Assembly (NCBI RefSeq): GCF_000497445.1
Contig: NZ_CM002285.1
Coordinates: 1,085,692-1,117,003, forward strand
From: Streptomyces roseochromogenus subsp. oscitans DS 12.976
Lineage (GTDB): Bacteria; Actinomycetota; Actinomycetes; Streptomycetales; Streptomycetaceae
Length of the DNA: 31,312 bases
Reading direction: 5' to 3'
Shown here: in pieces, positions 1-7,901 of the stretch
Layout of the letters: the number at the start of each line of letters is the position of its first letter
Numbering within the stretch: position 1 is the first letter of the stretch
Position numbers and translations under genes: made by a program
The notes under the pieces: generated by a model
The model's input: only the letters and a program-made list of their open reading frames with translations
The model's database searches: none
What the model was told of the DNA's origin: nothing

Positions 1-995
1 TGGCGGTGCCGGATGGTGTGCCGGTCGTGCCCGGCGAGGCTCCCGGCCAGGTCTGCCGCGGGCGTCGGCGGGGTGCCGGACGGCGGTGCGGTGCCCGCTG
101 TGGCCGTGTCCGCCGGGACGGGGGCGTCGTCGGGGGCGGCGGTGGCCCAGGTGGGCGCCGGTACGACATGGTCGTCGCGTACGTCGTGACCGATCCGGCG
201 TTCGATCCAGGTGCGGGTCTCGACGTTGACGAGGGTGATGCTGGTGACGGCGCGCGGCGCAGGGGTCACCGCGATCACCTGGTCCGGGCGGTAGCCGGCC
301 CAGGCGCTGCCCCGGGCGCCGAAGCCGCCGTGGGCTCGCGCGGGTGATCCCAGCGGGTTGCCGCAGGCACAGCGCACGCGGGGCACACCCCGGTTGTCGA
401 CCAGGACGGCGGTGCCGGCCTGGAGCACGGCCTGGTACGCGACCGCCTCCCCGTCGCGGTAGCCGTGGTCGGTGACCCGGGTGTCGGCGCGCAGCGCGAC
501 CGGAGTGAGGCCGCGCAGATAGCCGGTCAGGCCGCCGCCGGAGACCCCGGCCGTGCGGGCGAAGGCGTCGGCCCTGGCCCGGTCCGCCGTCAGATACCCG
601 ATCTGGCGCTGGACGTCACAGCCGGCGACGCGGGCGGTGCCGCTGTAGAGGCCGGGAGTCGCGCCGGACAGGACGCGTATCGCCCGCAGGGGTGGTGCGA
701 CCAGCACGGCGGGCATCGCCGGCCCGGAGGATGCGGCGACGGGCGGTCCCGTGACGCTGACGCCCCGCGCCGCATGGGCCGTGGGATCAGCGCTGCCCGT
801 GCCGGGTGTCAGCGGCGCGACGGTCGCGTTGACCGTGGAGCCGGTGAAGGGGTCGGGCCCCTGCGCCGCGGCGGGCAGCAGACGGACGTCCTCGCCCATC
901 CGGGCCTCCTTGACGCCGGGGCGGACGCAGCCGGCGACGAAGAGCGCCACCGAGAGGGCATAGGCGAGGGCGATGGATCCGGTGGGTATCCGCAC
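1..995 (-). CDS. DUF6777-type lipoprotein, 3' end outside window
   Basis: An open frame runs leftward from a GTG at 995 to the window edge without a stop (331 codons visible), so the C-terminus is missing. An in-frame TAG lies shortly upstream and a GGAG sits 6 nt before the GTG, which fixes the start. The N-terminus has a short hydrophobic segment ending in LFVAGC, a lipobox, so the protein is probably a lipid-anchored cell-surface protein. The body contains GPDPFTGST, a GATPGLYSG segment, YLRGLTPVALRADTRVT and VLVDNRGVPRVRCACGNPL, which I recognise as the actinobacterial DUF6777 family. The last visible part is rich in Pro, Ala and Thr and may be a linker. Function is unknown. It is transcribed divergently from the lipase maturation factor gene. 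Family assignment is from memory of the conserved segments. Confidence 0.8.
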   Translation of the reverse strand, partial: MRIPTGSIALAYALSVALFVAGCVRPGVKEARMGEDVRLLPAAAQGPDPFTGSTVNATVAPLTPGTGSADPTAHAARGVSVTGPPVAASSGPAMPAVLVAPPLRAIRVLSGATPGLYSGTARVAGCDVQRQIGYLTADRARADAFARTAGVSGGGLTGYLRGLTPVALRADTRVTDHGYRDGEAVAYQAVLQAGTAVLVDNRGVPRVRCACGNPLGSPARAHGGFGARGSAWAGYRPDQVIAVTPAPRAVTSITLVNVETRTWIERRIGHDVRDDHVVPAPTWATAAPDDAPVPADTATAGTAPPSGTPPTPAADLAGSLAGHDRHTIRHR

Positions 996-1075
996 CGTAC
1001 ACTCCGCATCACTGTGGGTGACTTCCCCCTATTGTGTGCATTACGCCCGTTTGGCTGGCAACTCGGGGGGAGTCC

Positions 1076-1108
1076 ATGATGAAGAGGACACCGGCGGTTT
1101 GGCCGTGA
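1076..1108 (+). other. Possible 10-codon leader ORF before the LMF gene
   Basis: ATGATGAAG begins 5 nt after a GGGGGGAG purine run, a stronger ribosome-binding site than the one before the downstream gene. The frame encodes MMKRTPAVWP and stops at TGA 1106-1108. It is in the same frame as the lipase maturation factor, whose GTG lies 18 nt after this stop and has only a distant AAGGG. Translation of the leader could therefore couple to the downstream gene. No run of regulatory codons is visible. It could equally be a chance ORF. Confidence 0.3.
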
Positions 1109-1126
1109 CGAAGGGCGCGCACAGCC

Positions 1127-2548
1127 GTGGACTGGTTCACCGCTCCCGACTACTGGCTGAGCCGGCTGGTCTGCCAGCGGGCTCTGGCCGCCGTGTACCT
1201 GGTCGCGTTCCTGACGGCGGCCCTGCAGTTCCGGGCTCTGCTGGGCGAGCGCGGCATGCTGCCGATCCCCCGCTTCGTGGCGCGGATCCCCTTCGGGCGG
1301 GCCCCGAGCCTGTTCCATCTGTACTACTCCGACCGCTTCTTCGCGGGCTGTGCCTGGGCCGGTGGCGCGGTGTCGGCGGCGCTGCTCGCCGGCGCGGACT
1401 CCCTGGTGCCACTGTGGGCGGCGATTCCGCTGTGGCTGGTGCCGTGGGCGCTGTATCTGTCGATCGTCAACGTCGGCCAGACCTGGTACGCGTTCGGCTG
1501 GGAGTCGCTGCTGCTGGAGACGGGTTTCCTGGCCGCGTTCCTCGGCAATGACGAGGTGGCGCCGCCGGTCGTCGTCCTGTTCCTGCTGCGCTGGATCCTG
1601 TTCCGGGTCGAGTTCGGCGCCGGGCTGATCAAGATGCGGGGCGACGCGTGCTGGCGGAAGCTGACCTGCCTCTACTACCACCATGAGACGCAGCCCATGC
1701 CGGGCCCGCTGAGCTGGTTCTTCCACCATCTGCCGAAGCCTCTGCACCGGATCGAGGTCGCCGCGAACCACTTCACCCAACTCGTCGTGCCGGTGCTGCT
1801 GTTCACCCCGCGGCCGATCGCCTCGGCGGCCGCCGCACTGATGATCGTCACCCAGTTGTGGCTGGTGCTGTCCGGCAACTTCTCCTGGCTGAACTGGATC
1901 ACCATCGTGCTGGCCCTGTCCGCGCTCCGGTTTCCCGGATCCGCGCCGTCCGTGCCGGCGGCGCCGCTGTGGTACGAGGTCCTGGTGCTCGCGGTCGCGG
2001 CCCTGCTGGTCTTCCTGAGCTACCACCCGGTGCTGAACATGATCTCCCGCCGCCAGGTCATGAACCGCTCCTTCGACCCGCTGCACCTGGTGAACACCTA
2101 CGGCGCGTTCGGCAGCGTCAGCCGGGTCCGCTACGAGGTGGTGGTCGAGGGCACCCTGGACGCCCTGCCGCGCGAGGACTCGGACTGGCGGGAGTACGAG
2201 TTCCGGGGGAAGCCGGGTGACACCCGGCACTGGCCGCGCCAGTTCGCCCCCTACCATCTGCGCCTGGACTGGCTGATGTGGTTCGCGGCGCTGTCCCCCG
2301 CCTATGCCGGCGACTGGTTCGGCGGACTGGTGGAACGCCTGCTGGAGAACGACCGCGCCACCCTGCGCCTGCTGCGCCGCTCCCCCTTCCCGGCGGACAC
2401 CCCGCCCCGCTACATCCGGGCCCGCCTCTTCCGCTACCGCTACACGACCTGGCGGGAACTGCGCGAGACGGGCGCGTGCTGGGAGCGGACGTATGTGCGC
2501 GAGTATCTGCCGCCGACCAGGCTGGCGGGGGCGGTTCAGAGGTCGTAG
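1127..2548 (+). CDS. Lipase maturation factor family membrane protein
   Basis: The product (473 aa) is a polytopic membrane protein of the lipase maturation factor (LMF1-like) family. In animals LMF1 helps lipases fold in the ER; the bacterial role is not established. The start MDWFTAPDYWLSRLV at GTG 1127 matches the usual N-terminus of the family, and an in-frame TGA at 1106 excludes a longer protein. Visible family segments are QFRALLGERGMLPIPRF (about 37-53), TWYAFGWESLLLETGFL (about 127-143), FGAGLIKMRGDACW, LYYHHETQPMPGPLSW, and a C-terminal soluble part with YEFRGKPGDTRHWPRQFAPY. Several hydrophobic helices lie between. Its last 13 bases overlap the 3' end of the convergent amidohydrolase gene. 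Family call is firm; function is not. Confidence 0.88.
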   Translation: MDWFTAPDYWLSRLVCQRALAAVYLVAFLTAALQFRALLGERGMLPIPRFVARIPFGRAPSLFHLYYSDRFFAGCAWAGGAVSAALLAGADSLVPLWAAIPLWLVPWALYLSIVNVGQTWYAFGWESLLLETGFLAAFLGNDEVAPPVVVLFLLRWILFRVEFGAGLIKMRGDACWRKLTCLYYHHETQPMPGPLSWFFHHLPKPLHRIEVAANHFTQLVVPVLLFTPRPIASAAAALMIVTQLWLVLSGNFSWLNWITIVLALSALRFPGSAPSVPAAPLWYEVLVLAVAALLVFLSYHPVLNMISRRQVMNRSFDPLHLVNTYGAFGSVSRVRYEVVVEGTLDALPREDSDWREYEFRGKPGDTRHWPRQFAPYHLRLDWLMWFAALSPAYAGDWFGGLVERLLENDRATLRLLRRSPFPADTPPRYIRARLFRYRYTTWRELRETGACWERTYVREYLPPTRLAGAVQRS

Positions 2549-3369
2549 ACGCGGGTGGCTGTGCCCTCGTAGACGGCGGTGCGCTCCGTCGCGCTGAGGC
2601 CCGCGGTCAACTCGGCCGTGGTGTGCAGCACTTCGGCATAGGTGGCCGCCAAGGTGCACACCGGCCAGTCCGAGCCGAACATCAGGCGGTCGGGACCGAA
2701 GGCCTCCAGGGCCGTGTCCGTGTACGGCCGCAGGTCGGCGGTCGTCCAGGAGGCGGGGTCGGCCTCGGTGAGCAGGCCGGAGAGCTTGGCGGCCGTGTTC
2801 GGACGGGCGGCGAGTGCGCGCAGGGCGGATGCCCAGGGTTCGCGCGCCGCGGAGGCGATCGGTGGTTTGCCCAAGTGGTCGAGGACGAAGGTCAGTCGGG
2901 GAAGGGTCTCGGCTGCCTTGGCGCAGGCCGGGAGCTGGTGGGGCAGGACGACGAGGTCGTAGACGAGGCCCGCGTCCGCGAGCGCGGTCAGGCCCCGGCG
3001 TACATCCGGACGCAGCAGCCACTCCGGGTCCGGCTCGCCCTGCACCTGGTGCCGGATGCCCTTCAGGTGGGCACCGCCGGGGAGTTCACGCAGCCGGGCC
3101 AGTTCGTCGGCGATGTCGGGGCGGGTGAGGTCCGTCCAGCCGACGACGCCCGCGACCAGGTCATGTGCGGCCGCCAGGGCCAGGAACTCGGGGGTCTCCT
3201 CGGGCACGGTGACCGTCTGGACGAGGACGGTACGGGTGACTCCGGCCGCCCGTGCCTGGGGTTCGAGGCCGGTGAGGGTGAAGTCTCGCCTGAGCGGGCT
3301 GTGTTCGGGGATCCAGTCCTGGTCGCGGACGGACAGGTCCCAGACGTGGTGGTGCGCGTCGACGGTCAC
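2536..3369 (-). CDS. Amidohydrolase, probable L-fucono-lactone hydrolase
   Basis: This 277-aa protein is an amidohydrolase-superfamily member of the COG3618 (2-pyrone-dicarboxylate lactonase / L-fuconolactonase) type. Its likely job is to open L-fucono-lactone to L-fuconate, the step after fucose dehydrogenase. The N-terminal strand carries the HxH metal motif (VDAHHHVWD, His6 and His8). Further on are KGIRHQVQGEPDPEWL (about 103-118), DHLGKPP (164-170) and MFGSDWPVC with the conserved Asp. The frame could be read further upstream, but GTG 3369 overlaps the TGA of the mutarotase gene (GTGA) and gives the family N-terminus, so I choose it. It is the last gene of the fucose operon and converges on the LMF gene with a 13-base overlap and no terminator between. 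Substrate is inferred from context. Confidence 0.82.
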   Translation of the reverse strand: MTVDAHHHVWDLSVRDQDWIPEHSPLRRDFTLTGLEPQARAAGVTRTVLVQTVTVPEETPEFLALAAAHDLVAGVVGWTDLTRPDIADELARLRELPGGAHLKGIRHQVQGEPDPEWLLRPDVRRGLTALADAGLVYDLVVLPHQLPACAKAAETLPRLTFVLDHLGKPPIASAAREPWASALRALAARPNTAAKLSGLLTEADPASWTTADLRPYTDTALEAFGPDRLMFGSDWPVCTLAATYAEVLHTTAELTAGLSATERTAVYEGTATRVYDL

Positions 3370-3680
3370 GGCAGCTCCCAGACGACGGGCAGGCCGGCTT
3401 CCGCGCCGTCGCGCGAGTAGTCGTGCGCGACGTCGAGCAGCTCGGCCATGCGGGCCTGCCAGGCCACGTTGACCGGCAGCTGCTCCAGTTCGGCGAGCAG
3501 CCGGGTGTAGTCCTCGCACTCCAGCAGATGGAACAGGTCGGTGCCGCTGCGCCAGATGGTCCAGGAGGTGGCGCCGGCGGCGCGGATGGCGGCGGTGAGT
3601 TCCTCAGGGACGTCCCGGTGGGCGGCCTCGTAGGCGGCGATGCGGTCGGGGCGGACCTTGGTGTGCAGGGCGACTCTCAT
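3366..3680 (-). CDS. L-rhamnose/L-fucose mutarotase family protein
   Basis: A 104-aa single-domain protein of the L-rhamnose mutarotase (RhaM, COG3254) type, a dimeric ferredoxin-like fold that interconverts sugar anomers. Family features are MRVALHTKVRPDRIAAYEAAHRD at the N-terminus with the conserved Tyr and His, SWTIWRSGTDLFHLLE in the middle, and the Trp-rich C-terminal end PVVWELP. Its ATG overlaps the stop of the aldo/keto reductase gene (ATGA), and its own stop overlaps the GTG of the amidohydrolase, so the three genes are translationally coupled. In this operon it would supply the anomer of L-fucose used by the 1-dehydrogenase. L-rhamnose is a possible alternative substrate, but nearby fucosidases and a fuconate dehydratase favour fucose. 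Confidence 0.85.
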   Translation of the reverse strand: MRVALHTKVRPDRIAAYEAAHRDVPEELTAAIRAAGATSWTIWRSGTDLFHLLECEDYTRLLAELEQLPVNVAWQARMAELLDVAHDYSRDGAEAGLPVVWELP

Positions 3681-4729
3681 GACGGCTCCTCTTCGCGGGG
3701 CAGCAGGCCGGCCTCCCGCAGCTCCGACCAGAGTGCGGCGGGCACGTCCGCCGCGAACTGGTCGGCACAGTCCCGCACTTCGGCCTCCGAACGGGCGCCG
3801 ACCAGCACGGAGGCGACGGCCGGATGGGCGGCGGAGAAGGCCAGTGCGGCGGCGCGCAGGGTGGTGCCGTACCGTTCGGCGACCGCCTTCATGCGCAGAG
3901 CCCGGTCAAGCAACCCGACCGGCGCTTGGGTGTAGTTGTACGTCGATCCGGGCTTCGGATCTGCCAGCAGGCCCGAGTTGAAGACGCCGCCGAGGACCAC
4001 GGACACCCCGCGCTCGGCGGCCGCGGGCAGCAGTTCGGCGGCGGCGCTCTGGTCGAGCAGGGTGTACCGGCCCGCGCACAGGACCACGTCCACGTCGGTG
4101 TCGCGGACGAACCGGGTGAGCATCCCGCCCTGGTTCATGCCCGCGCCGATCGCGCCGACGACGCCTTCGGCGCGCAGCTTCTCCAGAGCCGGGTAGCCCT
4201 CGCGGAAGGCCTGCTCGGCGTGGTCGTCGGGGTCGTGCAGATAGACGACGTCGACGCGGTCCAGGCCGAGGCGGGTAAGGCTCGCCTCCAGGGTGCGGCG
4301 GACTCCGTCGGCGCTGAAGTCCCACACGCGCCGGTGGGTGGCGGGTACGGCGAAGCCGTTGGCCAGGTCGTCGCCCGTGCCGTCGGCGAGGTCCAGGCGG
4401 CGGCCGGCCTTGGTGGAGACGGTGTAGTGGGCACGGTCGTACGCGCGCAGGGCCGCGCCGAGCCTGCGTTCCGAGAGGCCGAGGCCGTAGTGCGGGGCCG
4501 TGTCGAAGTACCGGATACCCCGCTGCCAGGCGGCCCGTACCGCCTCCCCGGCCTGCTCGTCGTCCAGCGCGGTGAAGAGGTTGCCGAGCGGTGCGGCGCC
4601 GAAGCCGAGCGGGGTGACCTCGACGCCGCTGCGACCCAAGCGCTCCGCGGGAAGCGCCGTGCCGGGTCCTCGGTCGGCCGCAGGTGCGGCCTTGCGGGGC
4701 GCTGCCGAACCGGTGCGGACTTCGCTCAT
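3677..4729 (-). CDS. Aldo/keto reductase, probable L-fucose 1-dehydrogenase
   Basis: A 350-aa aldo/keto reductase with the complete catalytic tetrad: Asp76 and Tyr81 in FDTAPHYG, Lys107 in VSTKAG, His165 in VVYLHDPDDH. It resembles D-threo-aldose 1-dehydrogenase / L-fucose dehydrogenase enzymes, which oxidise L-fucose at C1 to the lactone with NAD(P)+. The ATG at 4729 is preceded by GGAGG at a 9-nt spacing and gives a roughly 30-residue Ala/Pro-rich N-terminal extension before the core LGRSGVEVTPLGFG. It lies 14 nt after the SDR stop and overlaps the mutarotase start. First enzymatic step of the proposed oxidative fucose pathway. Family certain, exact substrate inferred from neighbours. Confidence 0.87.
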   Translation of the reverse strand: MSEVRTGSAAPRKAAPAADRGPGTALPAERLGRSGVEVTPLGFGAAPLGNLFTALDDEQAGEAVRAAWQRGIRYFDTAPHYGLGLSERRLGAALRAYDRAHYTVSTKAGRRLDLADGTGDDLANGFAVPATHRRVWDFSADGVRRTLEASLTRLGLDRVDVVYLHDPDDHAEQAFREGYPALEKLRAEGVVGAIGAGMNQGGMLTRFVRDTDVDVVLCAGRYTLLDQSAAAELLPAAAERGVSVVLGGVFNSGLLADPKPGSTYNYTQAPVGLLDRALRMKAVAERYGTTLRAAALAFSAAHPAVASVLVGARSEAEVRDCADQFAADVPAALWSELREAGLLPREEEPS

Positions 4730-4743
4730 GCTGCTCGGCCTCC

Positions 4744-5499
4744 TCACCGGCCCACCGGCCGGAGCCTCAGGCCCTGCATGCCGCCGTCGACGGCGAGGGC
4801 GATGCCGGTGGTGGCGCCGGAGAGGGGGCCTGCCAAGTAGGCGATGGCGCCTGCCACTTCCGCGGCCGAGACCAGTCGGCCGGTGGGCTGACGGGCCTCC
4901 AGGGCGGCGCGTTCGGCGGCCGGGTCGGGGGCCGCGGCCAGCAGCCGGCCGATCCACGGGGTGTCCACGGTGCCGGGGTTGACGCAGTTCACGCGGATGC
5001 CGTCGCGGACGTGGTCGGCGGCCATGGCGAGGGTCAGGGAGTACACGGCGCCCTTGGTGGCGCTGTACAGGGCGCGTTGCGGGAGTCCGGCGGTGGCCGC
5101 GATGGAACAGGTGTTGACGATCGCCGCGTGTGCGGAGCGGCGCAGGTGCGGGAGGGCGGCGCGGGCGGTGCGGACCATGCCGAGCACGTTGACGTCGAAG
5201 ACGCGTTGCCACTCGGTGTCGTCGTTGTCCTCGACCGTGCCCTGGGCGCCGATCCCGGCGTTGTTGACCAGCACGTCCAGGCCGCCGAGGTCCTCGGCCG
5301 CCCGCTGTACGGCGGCCCGTACCGAGGTGTCGTCGGTGACGTCGGCACGGTAGGCGAGGAGCGGCTTGCCGACGTCCGCCGGGTCCCGGTCGAGGACGGC
5401 GACCCGGGCGCCGCGGGCGGCGAGGAGGTCGGCGGTGGCCCGGCCGATACCGGACGCCCCGCCGGTGACCAGGGCCCTGAGGCCCTCGAAGTCGCTCAT
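4744..5499 (-). CDS. SDR, probable 2-keto-3-deoxy-L-fuconate dehydrogenase
   Basis: A 251-aa classical short-chain dehydrogenase. The NAD(P)-binding TGGASGIG is at 12-19, NNAG at 79-82, and the catalytic residues are Ser132, Tyr145 and Lys149 (YSATK), followed by the usual [12 protein letters not shown] segment. An acidic residue at the end of the second strand (VLDRD) suggests NAD+ preference. In Xanthomonas campestris an SDR next to fuconate dehydratase oxidises 2-keto-3-deoxy-L-fuconate at C4, and the same role is proposed here. Its ATG overlaps the stop of the fuconate dehydratase gene (ATGA), so the two are coupled. Family certain, substrate inferred from the operon. Confidence 0.87.
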   Translation of the reverse strand: MSDFEGLRALVTGGASGIGRATADLLAARGARVAVLDRDPADVGKPLLAYRADVTDDTSVRAAVQRAAEDLGGLDVLVNNAGIGAQGTVEDNDDTEWQRVFDVNVLGMVRTARAALPHLRRSAHAAIVNTCSIAATAGLPQRALYSATKGAVYSLTLAMAADHVRDGIRVNCVNPGTVDTPWIGRLLAAAPDPAAERAALEARQPTGRLVSAAEVAGAIAYLAGPLSGATTGIALAVDGGMQGLRLRPVGR

Positions 5500-6836
5500 G
5501 CGGCCTGTCCCTTCTGCGTGTCGGGGTCGGCGGCCCAGTACGTGCCGCCGGGGAAGGTGTACCGCGCGAGGGACTCCGGGCGCAGGGCGGCGGAGAAGCC
5601 GGGCGTGGTGGGGGCGGTGTAGTGGCCGCCGCGGATGACGACCGGGGTGACGAAGTGCTCATGGAGGTGGTCGACGTATTCGATGACCCTGTCCTCAGTA
5701 GTGCCCGAGACGGCCAGGTAGTCGAACATCGACAGGTGCTGGACGAGTTCGCACAGGCCGACGCCGCCCGCGTGCGGGCAGACCGGGACGCCGAACCTGG
5801 CGGCGAGCAGCAGGATGGCGAGGTTCTCGTTGACGCCGGCGACGCGGGCGGCATCGATCTGGACGATGTCGAGGGCGTCGGCCTGGAGGAGTTGCTTGAA
5901 CATGATCCGGTTGTGTACGTGTTCGCCGGTGGCGACCTTCACCGGGGCCACCGCGCGGCGGATCGCGGCGTGGCCGAGGACGTCGTCGGGGCTGGTGGGC
6001 TCCTCGATCCAGTACGGGCCGAACTCGGCGAGGGCCCGGGTCCAGTGGATCGCCTCGTCGACGTTCCAGCGCTGGTTGGCGTCGACGGCGAGGCGGATAC
6101 CAGGTCCGACGACCGCGCGGGCGACCCGGCAGCGCCGGATGTCGTCGTCGAGGTCGGCGCCGACCTTCAGCTTGATCTGCCTGAAGCCGTCGGCGACAGC
6201 CTGCGCGGCGAGCCGGCCGAGCTTGTCGTCGTCGTAGCCGAGCCAGCCGGGTGAGGTGGTGTAGGCGGGGTAGCCGCGCTGCAGCAGCCGGGCCCGGCGC
6301 TCCGCGGCGCCTCGCCTGCCCCGTCTCAGCAGATCCAGAGCCTGCTGCGGGGTGAGCACGTCCGCGATGTAGCGGAAGTCGATCTGCCCGACCAGCCACT
6401 CGGGTTCGGCGTCGGCGAGCAGCTGCCACAGCGGCTTGCCGGCCCGCCGGGCGGCGAGATCCCAGACGGCGTTGACGACGGCCCCGATCGCCATGTGCAT
6501 CACGCCCTTCTCGGGTCCGAGCCAGCGCAGCTGGCTGTCGCCGATCAGGTCCCGGAGGAGCGAACCCGGGTCGGCGCACAGCTCTTCGACGTCCCGGCCG
6601 AGCACATGGTCCCGCAGCGCGTCGATCGCGGCGACCTGGACGTCGTTGCCCCGCCCGATGGTGAACACGAACCCGTGTCCCTCGTGCCCGTCGGCGGCGT
6701 CGGTGCGCAGCACGACGTACGCCGCCGAGTAGTCGGGGTCCGGGTTCATCGCGTCGGAGCCGTCCAGCTCGCGCGAGGTGGGGAAACGGATGTCGTGGGT
6801 GTCGACCGCGGTGACGCGGGCGGGAGCCTGGGACAC
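5496..6836 (-). CDS. L-fuconate dehydratase (enolase superfamily)
   Basis: A 446-aa mandelate-racemase-group enolase-superfamily enzyme that dehydrates L-fuconate to 2-keto-3-deoxy-L-fuconate. Visible active-site residues are Lys222 and Lys224 (IKLKVGAD), metal ligands Asp252 (VDANQRW), Glu278 (IEEPTSPDD) and Glu305 (ATGEH), then Asp328, His355 ([16 protein letters not shown]) and Glu386. As I recall the residue numbers of Xanthomonas campestris fuconate dehydratase, each of these sits at a constant +4 offset, which strongly supports the specific activity. The insert with [13 protein letters not shown] is also typical of that subgroup. It starts 36 nt after the importer permease stop and overlaps the SDR start. 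This gene is the best anchor for calling the operon a fucose operon. Confidence 0.93.
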   Translation of the reverse strand: MSQAPARVTAVDTHDIRFPTSRELDGSDAMNPDPDYSAAYVVLRTDAADGHEGHGFVFTIGRGNDVQVAAIDALRDHVLGRDVEELCADPGSLLRDLIGDSQLRWLGPEKGVMHMAIGAVVNAVWDLAARRAGKPLWQLLADAEPEWLVGQIDFRYIADVLTPQQALDLLRRGRRGAAERRARLLQRGYPAYTTSPGWLGYDDDKLGRLAAQAVADGFRQIKLKVGADLDDDIRRCRVARAVVGPGIRLAVDANQRWNVDEAIHWTRALAEFGPYWIEEPTSPDDVLGHAAIRRAVAPVKVATGEHVHNRIMFKQLLQADALDIVQIDAARVAGVNENLAILLLAARFGVPVCPHAGGVGLCELVQHLSMFDYLAVSGTTEDRVIEYVDHLHEHFVTPVVIRGGHYTAPTTPGFSAALRPESLARYTFPGGTYWAADPDTQKGQAA

Positions 6837-6872
6837 TGAAGTCCTTTCGGTCGAGGGATGCCTGGCTGCTCG

Positions 6873-7901
6873 TCAGTCCTGGGCGCGGCCCGTGGTCACT
6901 CGGGCGATCACGAGGGCGACGAGGATGATCCCGCCGTAGATGGCCTGGATCCAGAACGACGGGACCTGGGCGAGGGTGAGCAGGTTCTGTACGACACCCA
7001 GCAGGAGGACGCCGGTCAGGGCGCCGAACATGGTGCCCTTGCCGCCGTCCAGGCTGATACCGCCGATCACCGCGGCCGCGAACACGGTGAAGATCATGTT
7101 CTGGCCCTGGTTGGCGCTGATCGCGCCGACGTAGCCGGTCTGCAGCAGGCCGCCGACCGAGGCGAGCACGCCCGCGACGACGTACACGCCGAGCATGATC
7201 CGGTCCACCCGGACTCCGGCCGCGCGGGCCGCGTCCGCGTTGCCGCCGATCGCGTAGAGGGCGCGACCGGTGCGGTGGTACTTCAGGACGAACCCGGTGA
7301 CCGCGAAGGCGACCGCGGCGAGCCACACCGACATGGGCACGTTGAGGAAGGTGGTGGTGGCCAGGGAGTAGAAGCTGTCGGGCATGCCGAACAGGGTCTT
7401 GCCCTTGGTGGCGCCGACCAGCAGGCCGCGCAGCACGATGAGCATGGCGAGCGTGACGATGAACGCGTTGAGCCGGAACTTGACGACGAGGACGCCGTTG
7501 AAGGCGCCGATGACCGCGCCGACCACGGGGATCGCAAGCAGGGCGAGCGCGGCAGGGAAGCCGGTGCCCCAGCCGGACTGGCCCGCGGGCAGCACCAGCA
7601 GGGCGCCGACGGCCGGTGCCATGCCGACCACGGACTCCAGCGACAGGTCGAACTTGCCGGTGATCAGGACGAGGGACTCGGCGAGGACGACCATCGCGAG
7701 CGCGGCGGAGGCGCCGAGGATCGAGATCAGGTTCCGCTCGGTCAGGAACGAGTCGTTGACCACCGAGCCGAGCACCATGAGCAGCAACAGGGCCGGGACC
7801 AGGGCGAGTTCACGGGCGCGCCGGAGCAGGACGGTGCGGGCCGAGCGGGCGTCGGGGGTCTTCGGGGGTGCGAACGGCGGGGCGGCCCTGGTGTCAGCCA
7901 T
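6873..7901 (-). CDS. Ribose-type ABC permease for L-fucose import
   Basis: A 342-aa RbsC/AraH-type membrane permease (BPD_transp_2). It has about eight to ten hydrophobic helices and the family signature GKFDLSLESVVGMA near residues 86-99, equivalent to GxxDLSVGS. The cytoplasmic coupling region includes YAIGGNADAARAAGVRVDRI, and GGISLDGGKGTMFGALTGVLLL is near the C-terminus. Its ATG lies inside the 3' end of the ATPase gene (8-nt overlap), so it is coupled to it. Together with the ATPase and the binding lipoprotein it forms a complete importer. L-fucose (or a related deoxy sugar) as cargo is inferred from the catabolic genes behind it. Confidence 0.9.
   Translation of the reverse strand: MADTRAAPPFAPPKTPDARSARTVLLRRARELALVPALLLLMVLGSVVNDSFLTERNLISILGASAALAMVVLAESLVLITGKFDLSLESVVGMAPAVGALLVLPAGQSGWGTGFPAALALLAIPVVGAVIGAFNGVLVVKFRLNAFIVTLAMLIVLRGLLVGATKGKTLFGMPDSFYSLATTTFLNVPMSVWLAAVAFAVTGFVLKYHRTGRALYAIGGNADAARAAGVRVDRIMLGVYVVAGVLASVGGLLQTGYVGAISANQGQNMIFTVFAAAVIGGISLDGGKGTMFGALTGVLLLGVVQNLLTLAQVPSFWIQAIYGGIILVALVIARVTTGRAQD

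Noticed and set aside
809..3022. A 737-codon minus-strand frame across the LMF gene
   Set aside because: It is low-complexity Arg/Pro/Gln-rich, overlaps the well-recognised LMF gene and part of the amidohydrolase, and has no family motif.
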